64,000 nt of DNA from Trema orientale (taxonomy: Eukaryota; Streptophyta; Magnoliopsida; Rosales; Cannabaceae): the NCBI GenBank assembly GCA_002914845.1, contig JXTC01000017.1, forward strand, positions 449,431 through 513,430, given 5' to 3'. Position numbers and translations under genes: made by a program. The notes beneath the pieces were generated by a model. That model saw nothing but the letters and a program-made list of their open reading frames with translations. It searched no databases and had not been told where the DNA came from. This document shows, piece by piece, positions 1 through 12,790 of the stretch. How positions within the stretch are numbered: the stretch's first letter is position 1; each line of letters opens with the position of its first letter.

Positions 1-2338
1 AAATACCCGCTGTCTTGTTGAAATTTCGACCCGAAACATAAGAGCACATAAGGGAGTTTATCATGCTTGCTGACTCACTCATAGCAGATTCGTATGGAAA
101 GCCAAGATCGTTAAAGAATTGGAGACGAGTTAGCAAAACCTACACAATTTTAATAATCTCAATTAGTCGAAACTCGGAATCAATCACAGCTATCTAATTT
201 TAGAAGCACCTCTGAGCTATTTATAACACCACTTATGCAAGTTTTCAAGCACTAGTAGTAAATCAAATCATATCGTAATAACATCAAAAAAGATAATCAC
301 TATATATATATATACATATAGGAGACATTATATCGGAACTGTCACACGACACTATCATGCAACATATTTATTCTCATTTTTATCATGTGTCAGTTAGTCT
401 CTGCCACGTATATTGGAATACGAAACAACACGCATCTATGTGTGTGTATATATATATATCCATGGAGACGTAACCATTGAAACCTCCTATATATATATAT
501 ATATATGGGAATGACTACAGTAGGGATGCCCCTACGTAGGGCCACCTTTTATATACCGTTTGATGGGAATCTGTGGAGAATAACGAGAATCTGTGGGGAA
601 TCTGTTTATATACAAATTCCCATCAAACGGTGAATAGACATGGCCCTACGTAGGTACGCAGGGACGCCCCTACTGTAGACGCGCCCTATATATATATATA
701 TATCGCGAATATAAAAAACAAACAAATGAAGTGAGAATTGATAAAAACTACGTACGGCATTGGCAGTAAGCTTATTGTTCCAATAGAACAATCCTTTGTC
801 CAAACTCGTCTCGTTACTCTGTGCCGAAGTAAAAATCTGGCCGGTGGCATATTCAAGATGAGAAGTATTGCCAGTAGCGAAAAACAACCAAGTTCCTCCC
901 CACACTAACTCATCCAAGTACCCAGACGAATTATAGAAGTTTCTTGCTTCTTTTCCACAGTCATCAAGCCTTGTGTATGTTCCTTGTTGAGAAGGATCCT
1001 TTCTACTAGCCAGATCAAATAATTCTTCGGCGGTTTTGACCAATTTTTTTGAGTAATCGCTTTCTTCTTTGAACACTAACGATGCTGCCGATAATGCTGC
1101 AACAATTTCCCCGGCTAGATCCGAGGCGGCCGAGCTGTCGCAAGATGAAACCGGTCTCGGATACTCCATGTCTTCAGGTCTTTGCCAGCAGTTAATGTCG
1201 CTCTGAGTTTTTGTGCCATTTCCCGCAGTTCCAACCTGAATTAGGAAAATCCTAGTGAGCGTTTTAATACAGATTCTATATTTCTGAAGATTAAATTATA
1301 TCATAATCGAACAGTATGTAATTATGATAAAAAAAAAAAAAAATTGTAACGATAATTATGGCAAATATTTTCCAGCTAGGCCTTGCCTGGGAATACAATC
1401 TGGTATCTGAAGTTGCATTGGCAGGAGGAATAAACGTTTTGAGCAAATATTGAGTACCCCATTTGATGATGTCCTTAATATGGTCAAGCTCACCTATCTC
1501 AGAATATTTTTGGTGATATTCAATCACAGTCCAGCTCAACAGAGTAATAGTATAAGCTGTTGGAAAACTAAACTTCATGTTGTTGCCTGAATCATAAAAA
1601 CCACCCACAAGATCAGCATGCACCGTACTTCCAAAATTCCCATCCTGCAACCCGGAATCACCTCGAAATTTTACCGAACCGTTCTTCGGGTATAGCCCAG
1701 CTGTAAGAGAAGAAAAAAAAAAAAAAAAAAAAAGTCTTCAACCAAAAGATAAAACAAAAAAAAAAACAAAAAAAGGAACTAAGTGCCAAAAAAAAACAAT
1801 CTTATAGTAGTGCATGGTTTTGAAAATTTAATTAAGTTTGTAATGACATAGTTGCATACTGTTTGATTATGATATGATCTCAAAAAATGCAAAATTAGTT
1901 TGTATGTACGACTTGTTACACAATCAACACTATTAACAAAATAATTTGGGTTTCGAAAATATTACATTTTTGAGCATCAAAGAAGATCAGAGCTTGGTTG
2001 ACTGCAAGTGTGAGATTCTTAGAAGGGCCATGGTGTTTGTTTTTCCGGGGCAGAAAGAGTAGCAGCAAAATGAGGGCTAGAATAAGAAGAACCACCGAAA
2101 CCGATATGTAAAGAAAACGTCTGAAGTACTTTCTGTCCGTGATTACAAGATCATAATCAACCGACTTGGCGAATCTCGAGGGAACTGAATCATAGGCCGA
2201 GGAAGACTGCGGAAAAAGGCTAAACTCGAGCTCTATCGAGTTCCAACGGCTCGAAGAAGGCAGCAAACGACCGGCTTCTGAGATGGTATGGACAAATTCC
2301 ACAGGCTGTCGTTGTATGCTGCTAGCTGCAGACGACAT
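1..2338 (-). CDS. KORRIGAN-like membrane-bound GH9 endo-1,4-beta-glucanase, 5' part (gene continues past position 1)
   Basis: Four exons are visible: 1966-2338, 1387-1700, 756-1235 and 1-139 (running off the window). The start is the first ATG of a frame with a short cytosolic tail (residues 1-74), a hydrophobic anchor at about 75-97 and then a GH9 catalytic domain. This type II layout is that of plant GH9A/KORRIGAN enzymes, which act on glucan chains at the plasma membrane or Golgi during cellulose synthesis. Family motifs include KSG at the start of the domain, SGLQDG, HADLVGGFYDSGNN, LLSWTVIEYH, IKWGTQYLLK and CWQRPEDM. The usual DAGD motif reads DSGN (residues 161-164), so the second Asp, the catalytic base in GH9 enzymes, is Asn here. 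Exon 2 ends in a GC donor. A 180-bp MITE sits in intron 3. The family is certain; activity is doubtful. Confidence 0.9.
507..686 (+). mobile_element. Foldback MITE family A, copy 1 (in intron 3 of the GH9 gene)
   Basis: A 180-bp element begins GGGAATGACTACAGTAG and ends TGTAGACGCGCCC, in TATATATAT-rich flanks that fit a 9-bp target duplication but are too repetitive to prove it. Its terminal repeats contain CCCCTACGTAGG-type blocks. A second, internal inverted repeat (CCGTTTGATGGGAATCTGT against ACAGATTCCCATCAAACGG) makes nearly the whole element self-complementary. It has no coding capacity. It is related to the copies at 5525, 16528 and 16893. Confidence 0.85.
1385..1386 (-). other. Non-canonical GC splice donor of GH9 intron 2
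   Basis: On the minus strand exon 2 ends at 1387 in CAG and is followed by GCAAGG rather than GT. The intron ends in TTCAG at 1236-1240. Joining these keeps the frame and rebuilds the family's SQ-VG-x-AGNGT segment. AG|GCAAG is the known strong context of plant GC-AG introns. No usable GT donor keeps the frame nearby. Confidence 0.75.
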
Positions 2339-5300
2339 TATCTCGATCGTTGAAGATGGTTCGATTCAACGTTGGTTTTCAACTCATAACTTTGATTTTG
2401 GTTCGAAGAGAATTGTGGAGACGTGCATAATTAGATTTGTTTTGGAGGTTTATGGGGGCCAATATGGAATGAAATGGATTATTCTTGAAAAGACCTGAAC
2501 AATTTGCATGATGATTAGCTGTCTTTCCAGGCTAAATTAAGTTGAGCACAAAGTTGCGATGATATCAAGAAAGATCATTATTTTTTGGTGATGTACTTCC
2601 CATAATTTTTCTTTTTTTAATAATAATGTACTTCCCATAATTTGTTATGAGGTATGAGGAGGAAAACTATGAGTCCACCTCTGTCGTCCGATTATCTGGT
2701 CATAGATAAAATAGTGATCTAGATTATTCGAGTAAATTAACCTCTTACTAATGTGTTTTATTATCTTAAAAAATGACTGCAGCTAGCTCTGTTGCATCTT
2801 ATTTTTTTTATCTATTCAATTGGATTTTGATATACATCACTCCATTAGATCAATTTGTCATGCTAATGGAAGCACAACTTACTACCTGTTAAGCCAAATG
2901 CCAAATTAAATTGGATTTGCGACAAAATATAATTAAAAAAATGACACAAGAATTTGTTCGGCAACAAGTCTTTAGAAATTATTAGCATGTACGTTTATTA
3001 TTTCTTCTTTTATGTTAGAGATATTTGGGTATAGTTGGGAATTTTGTTATGAGATATTTTATCGAACTTGTTGTAATGTCGTAATATTCTCGGTAATAGT
3101 GGAATTTCTTTGTCACCTCAAGTGAATAGAGATCAAAAGTTGAATCACGATAAATATTTATATCACTTGTGATTTTTATGTTATTTATATTTTGTTATAA
3201 ATCTAATTTAATTTAGCATTTATCTTAACAAGTAATAATTTGTGTTTTCACTGGCACAATAGGTTTGTTCTCATATTCCCAAGCCAAAATCTTAAAAAAC
3301 TAGCTAGTATATGATTTTATTTTTAAGTTAATATGTCAAAATATAATTATGCACACAGACCAATAAACCAAAAATATTAGAAAGGATTTGTGTTGAATCT
3401 TCGAGACATTTATTTTACAATAAGATAAAAGCGAATAACAATAACTTCTACAGTTGGATAAAATATTTTTTGACATTTTTAAAAAAGTACTTGCATATGA
3501 AGGCCGTGGTCTAATTAAATTGTGACAGTCTACGTCGTAAATTTCAAAGGAAAAAAACTGCATATATTTTATATGTTAATGAGGTTCCAAAGACAACTGG
3601 GTACTTGAGCAAACGCACACATAATGTTGGTAAGCCGTTCTTTTTAACTGTTATTCCAATGCGCTATTGTTTGTCACCTATTCTTGAACTTTTGTACTTT
3701 TGTTGATGAGGCATCTCGGAAAACAAACCATTCATTTCTAATTACAAAGCACCAAAATTTTACATGGTGATCAAAAAGACAACATTAATAGAATCAAGGT
3801 CACTATCTTGCAACTTTAAAAATGACCAATTTTTCAACCCATTTTTAAGACACGTGTGTTTTTTAAACCTATTTAGGAAATGTCGGTTTTTTTATCAATT
3901 GTTGCAAAATAGCCATTTTTCAGTAGATCAAGTATAGCAGGTTTATTAGTATATTAGTAATGTATTTCATTATATCATTTTTATTTCAGTATATCTATTT
4001 TTGTGTATTAGTGTACAATTTCATATTAGTATATCAATTTTAGGTGTCCATATATTAATTTTACATAAATTTATTAATATATATGTATCTTTTCCTAAAT
4101 TGATATAAATATACAAAAATTAATATATTTTAGCATTGTTTTTTTTTGGATAAATTCGGGTATTTTGCAAATTTTTTGATAAATTCTTCTATTATTTTAG
4201 TAGTGTTTGAAAAAGACCGATAAATACATAAAAAAACATTTTGGATATGAGATAATTAATGGGCTAACTAGTTATTTGACCATTTTTTAGCCCAAGACTT
4301 TGTATATGACCAAGTTCAAAAGGTTATAGCTAAATGTCAAACTCACTTAATGACAAAAATAAAAAATACAACATATTCCACAACTAAAACTTTAAAAGAA
4401 ATTGACATTTGGCTATAACTTTTAAAATATGGATATCTACTTAAACAAATTTGAAAAATTGATCACCCATCTAGTTTTCTCATAATTAATGGTATTTTTT
4501 TTCAATATTGTAACACTTTTGATAGTATTTTAGAATGATTATTTTGCACATATCAATTTTAATATTTGTGTTATTTTTTTGTGTTTACAGCTCACCAAAA
4601 CCAGAGAAAATGACACGGATAGTAAAAATAATTTTTTATGCATTTTTCTAAAAATGACATTTTTAGGAGTGTTAAGGACTTCTTGATCATGGGTCAAGAG
4701 AGCTTCTCGGTCATGGGTCAAGAGACCATGAAAAAACTATAATTTAAAACTTTTTCAAGAAACTCTTGACAATATATCAAAACATTCTTGATACTCATAA
4801 AAATATTATTTTTTAAAAAATGTACAAAAAAAGTCATTTTGGCCCAAATTAGTCCTACCTGTGTCCTTTTCTCCCAAATCCAAGCATCTTTGTCTTAGCA
4901 CAAAATAATGAGTAGCTTATGGGTCTTTGACATGGCTTCTAAAGATCTTTTGGAGCCAAAAGTTATTTTTGAGGGTATTTAGATGAATTGTCAGAAAATT
5001 TTTTTTTTAATTAGAAAATATTTTTAATGAAGCATGGACCCACTAGCTTTTCCATGAATATCTTCTGGAGTTTTTACTTCAAGAAGTAAAAATTATCTCA
5101 AACGGATTCTTAACGAAGTCCAACAAGCAATTATTCATGCAAATTTTGCTAGAGAAAGTCATAATATGTGTGAAGAATTATCCGAAACAATCTTTTCACG
5201 TCATTTACTCCTTGATAACACGTGATTTGGGAAAAGTGGTCAATAGGCAGATTGTACCGTCTCTTAGCTATAAATAGCTTCAAAAATCATGGGGTTATTA

Positions 5301-5524
5301 GAGAAATACGGTATTTAGTGCAATGTATTTAAAAAATACGACCTTGCGGATAAAAGTACGGAATACACTTATCATCTGGCCTGGAAAGTGAGAGCCGAAA
5401 ATTTTAAAAAATTAAAAATAAAAGGGGTCTGATGTGCGCAGAGACCGTCAGGTCTGACTTCGGGGAAAAAAAAAATCTAGTTATAGCATCTTTTCAATTT
5501 TTTGTTTTTCTATAATTATCTTTA
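2339..5524. other. Intergenic, AT-rich; no gene seen
   Basis: This stretch between the GH9 gene and the first intergenic MITE has only short, composition-driven frames. It holds a small direct duplication of GTACTTCCCATAATTT (about 2590-2645) and a stretch of repeated TATAT/TTAGTATAT words (3930-4120). At 4834-4866 lies one copy of a dispersed motif (TTGGCCCAAATTAGTCCTA) that recurs at 6228 and, more diverged, at 22347. Confidence 0.6.
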
Positions 5525-5696
5525 GGGGATGACTACGGTAGAGGCGTCCCTACGTAAGGTCATGCCTTAATTATCGTTGGATGGGAATCTGTGGGGAATA
5601 ACGGGAATCTGTGGAGAATCTATTTATATACAGATTCACATCCAACGGTGAATAGACAGGGCCCTACGTGGGGCGCCCCTACTGTTGACGCGCCCC
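5525..5696 (+). mobile_element. Foldback MITE family A, copy 2
   Basis: A 172-bp element begins GGGGATGACTACGGTAGAGG and ends GTTGACGCGCCCC. The flanks carry TTATCTTTA (left) and CTATCTTTA (right), 8 of 9 identical, which fits a target duplication of 8-9 bp. The internal arms use the GTTGGAT/ATCCAAC version of the palindrome. Non-coding. Confidence 0.85.
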
Positions 5697-5979
5697 CTAT
5701 CTTTAAAGTAAAGGAAAAAAAAAACTCTCTTTTTTCGTGCAAATTTAATCTTTTGATCTTTGATTTGATTTTCTATTTATTTATATAATTATTCGATTTA
5801 ATCTTTGCACTTTTCTATTTATATGTGTAACTAATTTAGGATTTTAGCGGTTATAAATTTATAACTACACTATCACATATTATATATATGCTTTTTTGTT
5901 TTTTTAGAAATAAAGAACATTCCACCCACTTCAAATTTGTTAGACACCATAAGTAATTTTGTAGAATACCTAGGATAAC

Positions 5980-6178
5980 TTCTTATTTTTTTTTTTTTTC
6001 AATAATGAACGCCAGATACGTCCTTCAGGTTCTAGATACCGAACCTAACATTATAGGATACCCAATCTTCCTATCCTACAAGGATAATAGGTTTTCATGC
6101 TTACTCTCAGTGTGACTCGAACAGAAGACCGAGATCTCAAATAATGGGTACTCTTACCACTTGAGCCAATCTATTTCG
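5980..6178 (-). mobile_element. tRNA-derived SINE with 3' oligo(A)
   Basis: Read on the minus strand, the element starts with a tRNA-like head: an A-box-like TGGCTCAAGTGGTAAGAGTA and, about 35 bp on, a B-box-like GTTCGAGTCAC. Roughly 110 bp of body follow and it ends in a run of about 17 A (T on the plus strand at 5980-6000). This RNA polymerase III promoter plus A-tail is the plant SINE layout. No clear target duplication could be matched. Confidence 0.7.
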
Positions 6179-6951
6179 TCAAGAAACTCTCTTTTTAATT
6201 CTCAAAGATGCACACAAAAAGAAAAAAGTCATGTTGGCCCAAGCTAGTCCTATCCATGTCATTTTCTGTGTCCATTTCCCTATTCTGAAGCTAAAGCCCA
6301 TAATGAGAAGACCCATACAACAACATGGGGTCCGGGTTATAAGCCCGACATCAATGTGGATCCGTGTCTGGGCCCCAAGCTTGTTGAGTCTTTCAAGACC
6401 CAAAACAGAAAGACCAGAAATAGAAATAGAATAAAATAATTTCCCAAATCATGGAATCATGGGAGACAGTATCCTGGGAAACTTTTCATACTGCAGTTTC
6501 AAACACGAGAAACCAGAAAAACTCCGAGAACGATTGTGATGTTCTCTTCATTGACTTTTCTCTGACCCAAGACTGGGTGTTTCAAAATTTAAATCCTACG
6601 AATCGGTAAATCCCAGAACTTCGTTTCAAATCTGATTGTGTTCTTCTTAGACTCGACACCTTTTCTTTTTTTTTTTTGGGGGTGAGATTGTTCTAGTTGT
6701 AATCTAATTCATGGATCTATCCATTACTAGATATAATTAATTTCCTCTATACGAGTTGCAAAATTTCAAATTTTGTGACCGTTTTATGCTTTTTCTGAGA
6801 TGGGAATTGGCTGATATTTCTTCACAATTTTCAGTTTTTTCAAGAGTAGATCAGAAATTCATGATCCCCATTGCTTTGTTTCTGTGAATTTTCATCTGGG
6901 TATGTTTATTTTTCTTCCATTTTTTGGACCCATTACTAAATTTATGCTAGA

Positions 6952-8922
6952 ATGAGCAATTACTCATTTGGGTCTGCAAGTCCCAAGTCTTTTAGTGCAT
7001 ACCCAAGAGGTGATTTTGATCTGGAATCTGGAACCATCAAGAGAGTCCGGAAGCATAAGACTTCACCTTTACATCCCTTAAGAATGATAAAATCGATTCG
7101 AAACCGCCTACATTATTATTTCAAGCTGCACCCTCTTTTATGTTTCCTCATATCTTTGTCACTTGGAGTCTCAATTTTCTTGGTTTTATCTCTATATGAG
7201 AGTCGTTACAAAATGATGAACAACTATCAGAGTTTTCGTACCGATTCGGATAAATATCCATTCCCAAATCTCCAAAATTTAGTAATGGTTGCTGGGCATT
7301 CAGTTTATACGAGTAGTAGCTGTGGAAAGTTTGATGAGGAGGATTCCTGGTTTTTGGAGCCTTATCAGAAGAATCCAGGACAAGCTGCTACATTTCTAGC
7401 GCATATTCAGGGAGGAATTGAACTTGCGGCCAAAGACGACGCCGCTTTGCTTCTGTTTAGTGGTGGAGAGACTAGGAAAGGTGCTGGTCCAATGAGTGAG
7501 GCACAGAGTTATTGGGCAGTTGCTGAATCGAAAGGATGGTTTGGTGAGTTACTTTAATGTCTTAAATGTGTATTACCTTTCGTTATTTGAGGTTTCATCC
7601 AAAGTTGAAATTGAGCATGTTTATGTGACCTTCATTCTAAACATCTTGCTAAATTGTCTTGAGATGAGTTTTAATGGTCCAAATAGATCCCAATATGGTT
7701 CAACCTTCATTGGTTTATGCGGATTCTTTAATGAGTTGAGCCATTTGATTCTTTATTGCTTGATAAATATGTGTTGTCTTCATCGTTCTTGTAGGTAAAG
7801 GAGGAGATGTTAAATCAAGGGCAGTCACTGAAGAGCATGCAAGGGACAGCTTTGAAAATCTTCTCTTTAGTGTCTGCCGGTTCCGAGAACTTACGGGCGC
7901 ATATCCTCAGAACATAACTGTAAGCCCAGTTTACTCTACACATTCGCGTTTATCTTTTCCTGTTTATGCTGCGGGGTGTGCCTCTTTGTTTTCTGTTTTT
8001 GATCTAATGGAAGTATGACAAGGAGATCAGAAAACGAGGTTTCATCAGTATAAAAGTGAAATTATGTGACGGATCTGTGTGAAAGTTTTCATGATGATCT
8101 ATTATACCGAGTGTCAATATCCCCATACAACAGAATCAAGATAGAATATGCTTGATGTGACTAGCGCAAGACACATTTTTCTGTATTCTGTTCTTACATG
8201 GGGAAAAAAAAATTGATGTTACATTAGTAGGAAAAATTTCCAGCACGACCGACGTGAATATGTTTTTATTTTTTATTTAGGTTTTATTTTTATTTTTATT
8301 TTTGAGGCTGCTCTCTGGTTCCATTGCCCTTCTGTCTACAAGGTGGGACGACTGGAACTTGGATAATTTGTTATGCTAGAGTAGAGTGTTTCAATTCTTT
8401 GTGGAACTGTGGGAGTCAATAGCACACTAGGTTTTGCAACTGCCGAATTTTTCTCTTCTGCATCTTTAATTTTTAGCAAACCATTTTCATTTCATCCATT
8501 TGAGACTGTCGGATAAACTTTCTAGTCCGTTACATTGCACCTTTTGGCTTTTCTTTCTCTGTTTTTTCTTAGTTTAATACCAACTATGCCGCTCCTCTTA
8601 CCAGGTTGTAAGCTATGATTTTAAGGCTGAGAGATTTGCACAACTGCATCGATCTGCATTAGGCTTTCCAGAGTCTAGGTTCTTCTTCTCTGGCACCCCA
8701 GCTACCTCATCATCAAGAGCAGCTGCTGAGAAAGGTGAGGCACTGGTGCGGACTCAGTTCAAAGAAGACCCATATGGGTGCCGAGGTTCACTTCTCCGTA
8801 AGAAATTAGGACGTGATCCTTTTCATAGAACAATCCCTTATCCTAACGGTTGTCCTGAGATTGATGGTCTTTTCAGATACTGTGGAACGGACCCTTATCG
8901 AGGCTCCCTTCCATGGGCTTAG
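6952..8922 (+). CDS. DUF218-type single-pass membrane protein, three exons
   Basis: The exons are 6952-7543, 7795-7919 and 8605-8922, all with GT-AG introns in frame, giving 344 residues. The basic N-terminal tail (residues 1-60) precedes one membrane span (about 62-82, [20 protein letters not shown]). A soluble domain follows with the DUF218-like signatures [10 protein letters not shown] (about 167-175) and [17 protein letters not shown], ending in a conserved [24 protein letters not shown] tail and [11 protein letters not shown]. Plants and fungi share such proteins under names like C57A10.07-like. Some bacterial DUF218 proteins are linked to envelope metabolism, but the plant function is unknown. 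The start is the first ATG after a leader without longer frames. It looks intact. Confidence 0.9.
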
Positions 8923-9574
8923 TAAACTCCACTCACCCTTGATCCTACAACTTGAAACAGCCGGAAGCGGAGTGCTTAATCTTATAAACTTTCAGATTTT
9001 TTTTTTTTTTTTTTTTTTTCCAAAAGAGCCTTAATTTTAAAAGAACTTGGAAGCAGAGATTAGATGTATTATATATGAGAGGGAAAAGAATGGTTTGACT
9101 ACCAAGCTATTATCACTGTGGAACTGTGAAATGGTGGGGTGTATTAGTGCACTTCTTTTGTGTTAAAGATCGTAAGAAGAGGCACAAAATGTAGCCTGTC
9201 ATTTGACATGTACATTAATAATGTTGCTGGTGTTATAGTAAATTTGGAGATCAAGCTCCCTGATATAATTTTGAGTATTGTTTCTATTGTGCATTTACGC
9301 TCTTCTTTAGGGTCATGATAATCTGGATGACTACATTCCCCAGTGATGCTATTATGAAAATAGTTGATAAACGTCCAATGCCTTGTAAAGGATGCATATG
9401 AATGATAGTTACTTGATTCACTTGATTGGAAAGTACATAGAGGCCCAGAAAGAAGGCCAATTTCAACCCATAGATGAATTACATTTTCTGCCTTTGCCTA
9501 TGTGGGCAAGAATTATTTGTTCTTACTCTAACAGCTTTGATTTCATTTTACAGTAGTTGATTTGACTGAAAAAT
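8923..9574. other. 3' flank between the convergent DUF218 and pathogen-related genes
   Basis: No coding signal is seen. It contains a run of about 23 T at 8998-9020 and ordinary AT-rich sequence. The two genes face each other, so this segment must hold both 3' ends. Confidence 0.5.
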
Positions 9575-10878
9575 CTACCCTGTTTTGTTCAATATGGGGC
9601 AACTTGAAGCTCCATCTTCAGAGGTAGTACTATCCAAGCTTGAACCATTAATAAGACCTCCAAGTAGTTCTCCCCGGTCATAAAAGAACTCCACCTTCAC
9701 AATTTTTTCTTGTTCATCTAGCTGCAATTTCAGATGGCAAGAAATCAGTTTAAAGCTTCAAATGGCAAGGAACTCATTTGATTTGTGTGTGTTATATGCC
9801 TAAAATAGGTTACTAGATCTTTGCTGAATAGTGTTTAAAAAAGATTTGAGTATCAAAAAAGGAGCAATGCTTTAAATGCATGCATATCAGTACTGTCACA
9901 GAGTATTGTTAGATTTGATCCTAGTTTTTGTTATGTAATGATATTTGCACACTTGGAAAGAAGGAAAGAAAGAAATACCTCAAAAATGGCCATGCCAAAG
10001 AGTTGAACAATTTCGCCAGTAGGTGCATGGCCTTTGAAAGGACCTTCCATGTAACCCCAGTGCCGGAACTTGTAAACGATCACCGGTGGACCAGAATAGA
10101 CATGGACAATTTCCAGAGCAAATCCCCTCGGAAATGCAGTCGTGAAACCGCGGTGAGATGAATCCGCTGTTTCTTCAGCCGGGTTGTAACACCGGAACTT
10201 CTCTGGCAAGGAGGTCTGCAGCAAGGAGTTGTATCCTCCCCCAAGCTTTCGCTTCTCCTCCAAAGTCAAAGCTTTCCTTCCTGTAGCTCAGTTACGACCA
10301 TATATTTCCTTTTAGAAGAGAGTTAACATAAATTCTTGACTAAATAGTGATGAAGTTTTCCTACCATTTAAGCAAAAAGTATACTTCTTTGGATCTACAG
10401 TTTTATAGTCATCAAAGCATGTCTTGTTGAACATCTCCATTTCCCATGTCTTCACAAGGTTCTGCACTCTCTCTTCAAGCGACCCTGCTGGCCATATCTA
10501 CCAGACAAAACATAATTCTAGATTGTGAAAACATATCATACTTATTTTGAATATTTCTATACCATCGTTATTTTCATCAGATTTCTGTAATACAGTAAGG
10601 CCCTTTTTTTTTTTTTAAAATGAACACATATGATTTTGATATGATTTGACATTTATCATGTAAAGCTTTCGAAGATTTGAATTTAATACAAAACAATAAA
10701 CTAAGTGATTTTTCATACACAATATTACAAATACTTGTACCTTAGTTCTTCCTTCTTCGAAGAGCTTGTTGACAACATCATAGTTAGGAGGAGCTCCATA
10801 CCTCCATTTGGTGTTCTTCTCTGATTCTCCATGCAAATATGTGCGGTACTTTTCTTCCTGGACCCCTGAAGACGCCAT
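9575..10878 (-). CDS. Pathogen-related protein (SnoaL/NTF2-like fold), copy 1, intact
   Basis: Four exons (10741-10878, 10365-10497, 9979-10280, 9575-9721) join in frame to 239 residues with GT-AG introns. The product resembles the plant family named pathogen-related protein after a barley gene induced by fungal attack, and the Arabidopsis At1g78780 type. Visible signatures are EKNTKWRYGAPPNYDVVNKLFEEGRTK at the N-terminus (as separate blocks), GSLEERVQNLVKTWEMEMF, LGGGYN, TTAFPRGFALEI, VYSGPPVIVYKFRHWGYMEG, GPFKGHAPTG and KVEFFYDRGELLGGL. No signal peptide is seen, so it is probably cytosolic. The biochemical role is unknown; the fold is a small cone-shaped alpha+beta barrel used by many ligand-binding proteins. 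It is the only whole copy in the 9.5-18.6 kb group. Confidence 0.9.
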
Positions 10879-12790
10879 CTTAGCTGATCTTAGTATTAAG
10901 AGCTAGCTTTACAAGTTTTATTCAGTTGTTTTAGCCAGGATTTTTGTGGACATAGTTCTTATGTAGACCCAAATAGAAAATTCAACTAATTCACCAAATA
11001 CCCTGTGACACTATGACTATGACATGTGTTATACTAGTCACCTTTGGAAATTATTTTTTATTGGTATTTAATCATTTTTTGTTTGGGGGTATGTATTCGC
11101 ACAAAGAAACAAGATAAATAGTAAGGAAATTTCAATGAGAGGAGTTGTTTAAGGCTGGAATACTTTTTTTTTTTTTTTTGGTAATGAATACTTTTGATTA
11201 ATATTGTAGTGGTCTTATCAGTATACAACGAATTTGACTTTAATGCTTGAGTTCAACACTTAATTATTATTATTTTTTTTTATGAGAACACTTAATATTG
11301 ACTGAATGAATATCTACGATTGAATACCACTACAAGAAAAACATTCTTTTAATCAAATCTGAGTCATGCTTAATGCTAAGCAAAAATCAGATTGTGTTGG
11401 CAGAAAATAACTTGTCATTCCTTGGAAAACAAGTTTACTAATGGAAACGTTGTCCAGGTAAGTTGGACTTCTTTTAAATTTTTATTTATTTATTTATTTA
11501 TTTTCGTATTATCTCTCTTTGGACTGGTTGGATTAGGCATGTTCCCATACAATAGAGTGTTTTTTTTTCCTCCCAGTTTTTCTCAACAGAGAGGTGAAAC
11601 TTCACTTCCGAGATCTTTAGGAGAATGACTGATATTTAAAAGCCATTATAACAAATATATGTTTTTTTTTTCTTTAAATAATCGTTTATGCATTAGAATT
11701 GAGACCTTTTTAGGAGAATGGCTGATTTTTAAAAGTCATTATAATAAGCATATGTTTTTAATTTTAAATAATAGTTTATGTTCGAGTATATCTAGGCTTA
11801 GTAGCAGTTTGAGAGGATAGGTTTCAAGGCTTAGCCGGTTTTGATAAAAATTTGTTATTGTGTTGTGTAAGATTAATAAATTTGATGTACAAACACACGT
11901 GCTAGTGGTCACAAGTAATAAAACTCAATAATGAGTTATCGTTAATACAAGTTCTTTAAATACTAAAATTATATCAATCTAATTTCATCCAATTAATCGT
12001 AAATAAATGAAAGTTGCTAACGGGGAATTAAAACAAGTGTGGTAAACAAAGAATGGGTGCAAAAATTTAGTGATTTTAATCAAAGAATTAAACATCTAGA
12101 ATTACAATTTCACACAATACCCACAATTAAGTTTTTCCCAGTTTTCTAAATAATGTTATCAAATCTAATTGTTGGCTGAATAGTCATTAATTATATACAA
12201 GTTTTTTCCGATAGTGAAGTAGAAGTACATCTCGTAAACAATCCATTATGTCCATGCTTTAATTTTTGTTCTTACATTTTCGTTTTTACTTTGTAATTTT
12301 AGACAAAAAAAAAAAAAGGAAGGAAAACTTACATTAAAATGTAAGAACAAAATCCAAAACAATCCAACCATCATAAAAGGCACAAAATAAACTAAAGGAG
12401 AAAAGGATGAGAAAAATAAAACTATTGTAGACAATTTTCCTTATTTGGATGAGCTCTTTGAGACCTCTTTAAAGTCATTTCTATTTTATCTTCTAGTTGA
12501 TCTAACTCGGTGGTATTGGCGCAAAATAAAATTTTGATGCATTAATGTCGCTTGCGTGATGTAAGTGAGATATCTAGAAATGATTATACTGCATCCTATC
12601 TCACCATGATGCCATATTATTACTCTAGTAAGGAATTTATATTCATTTATGTCGGGCTGCTTATTAAGTTTGACGTAAAAGTTATGTCCCATCCATATCA
12701 ATTAATAACTAGTTATCATTAGTTATCAGAATAAATTAAATCAAAGTGGGAAGAAATTATTATAAGTAAGTGCAATCCAAACTTATTCAC
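10879..12790. other. Intergenic between pathogen-related copies 1 and 2
   Basis: No gene is recognised. It includes the promoter side of copy 1 and a diverged tandem duplication of about 90 bp. The duplication units, about 11615-11690 and 11712-11790, share AGGAGAATG-CTGAT-TTTAAAAG-CATTATAA. The rest is AT-rich sequence with homopolymer runs. Confidence 0.5.

Noticed and set aside
2283-2498. Plus-strand frame over the start of the GH9 gene
   Set aside because: It is antisense to exon 1 and has no recognisable domain.
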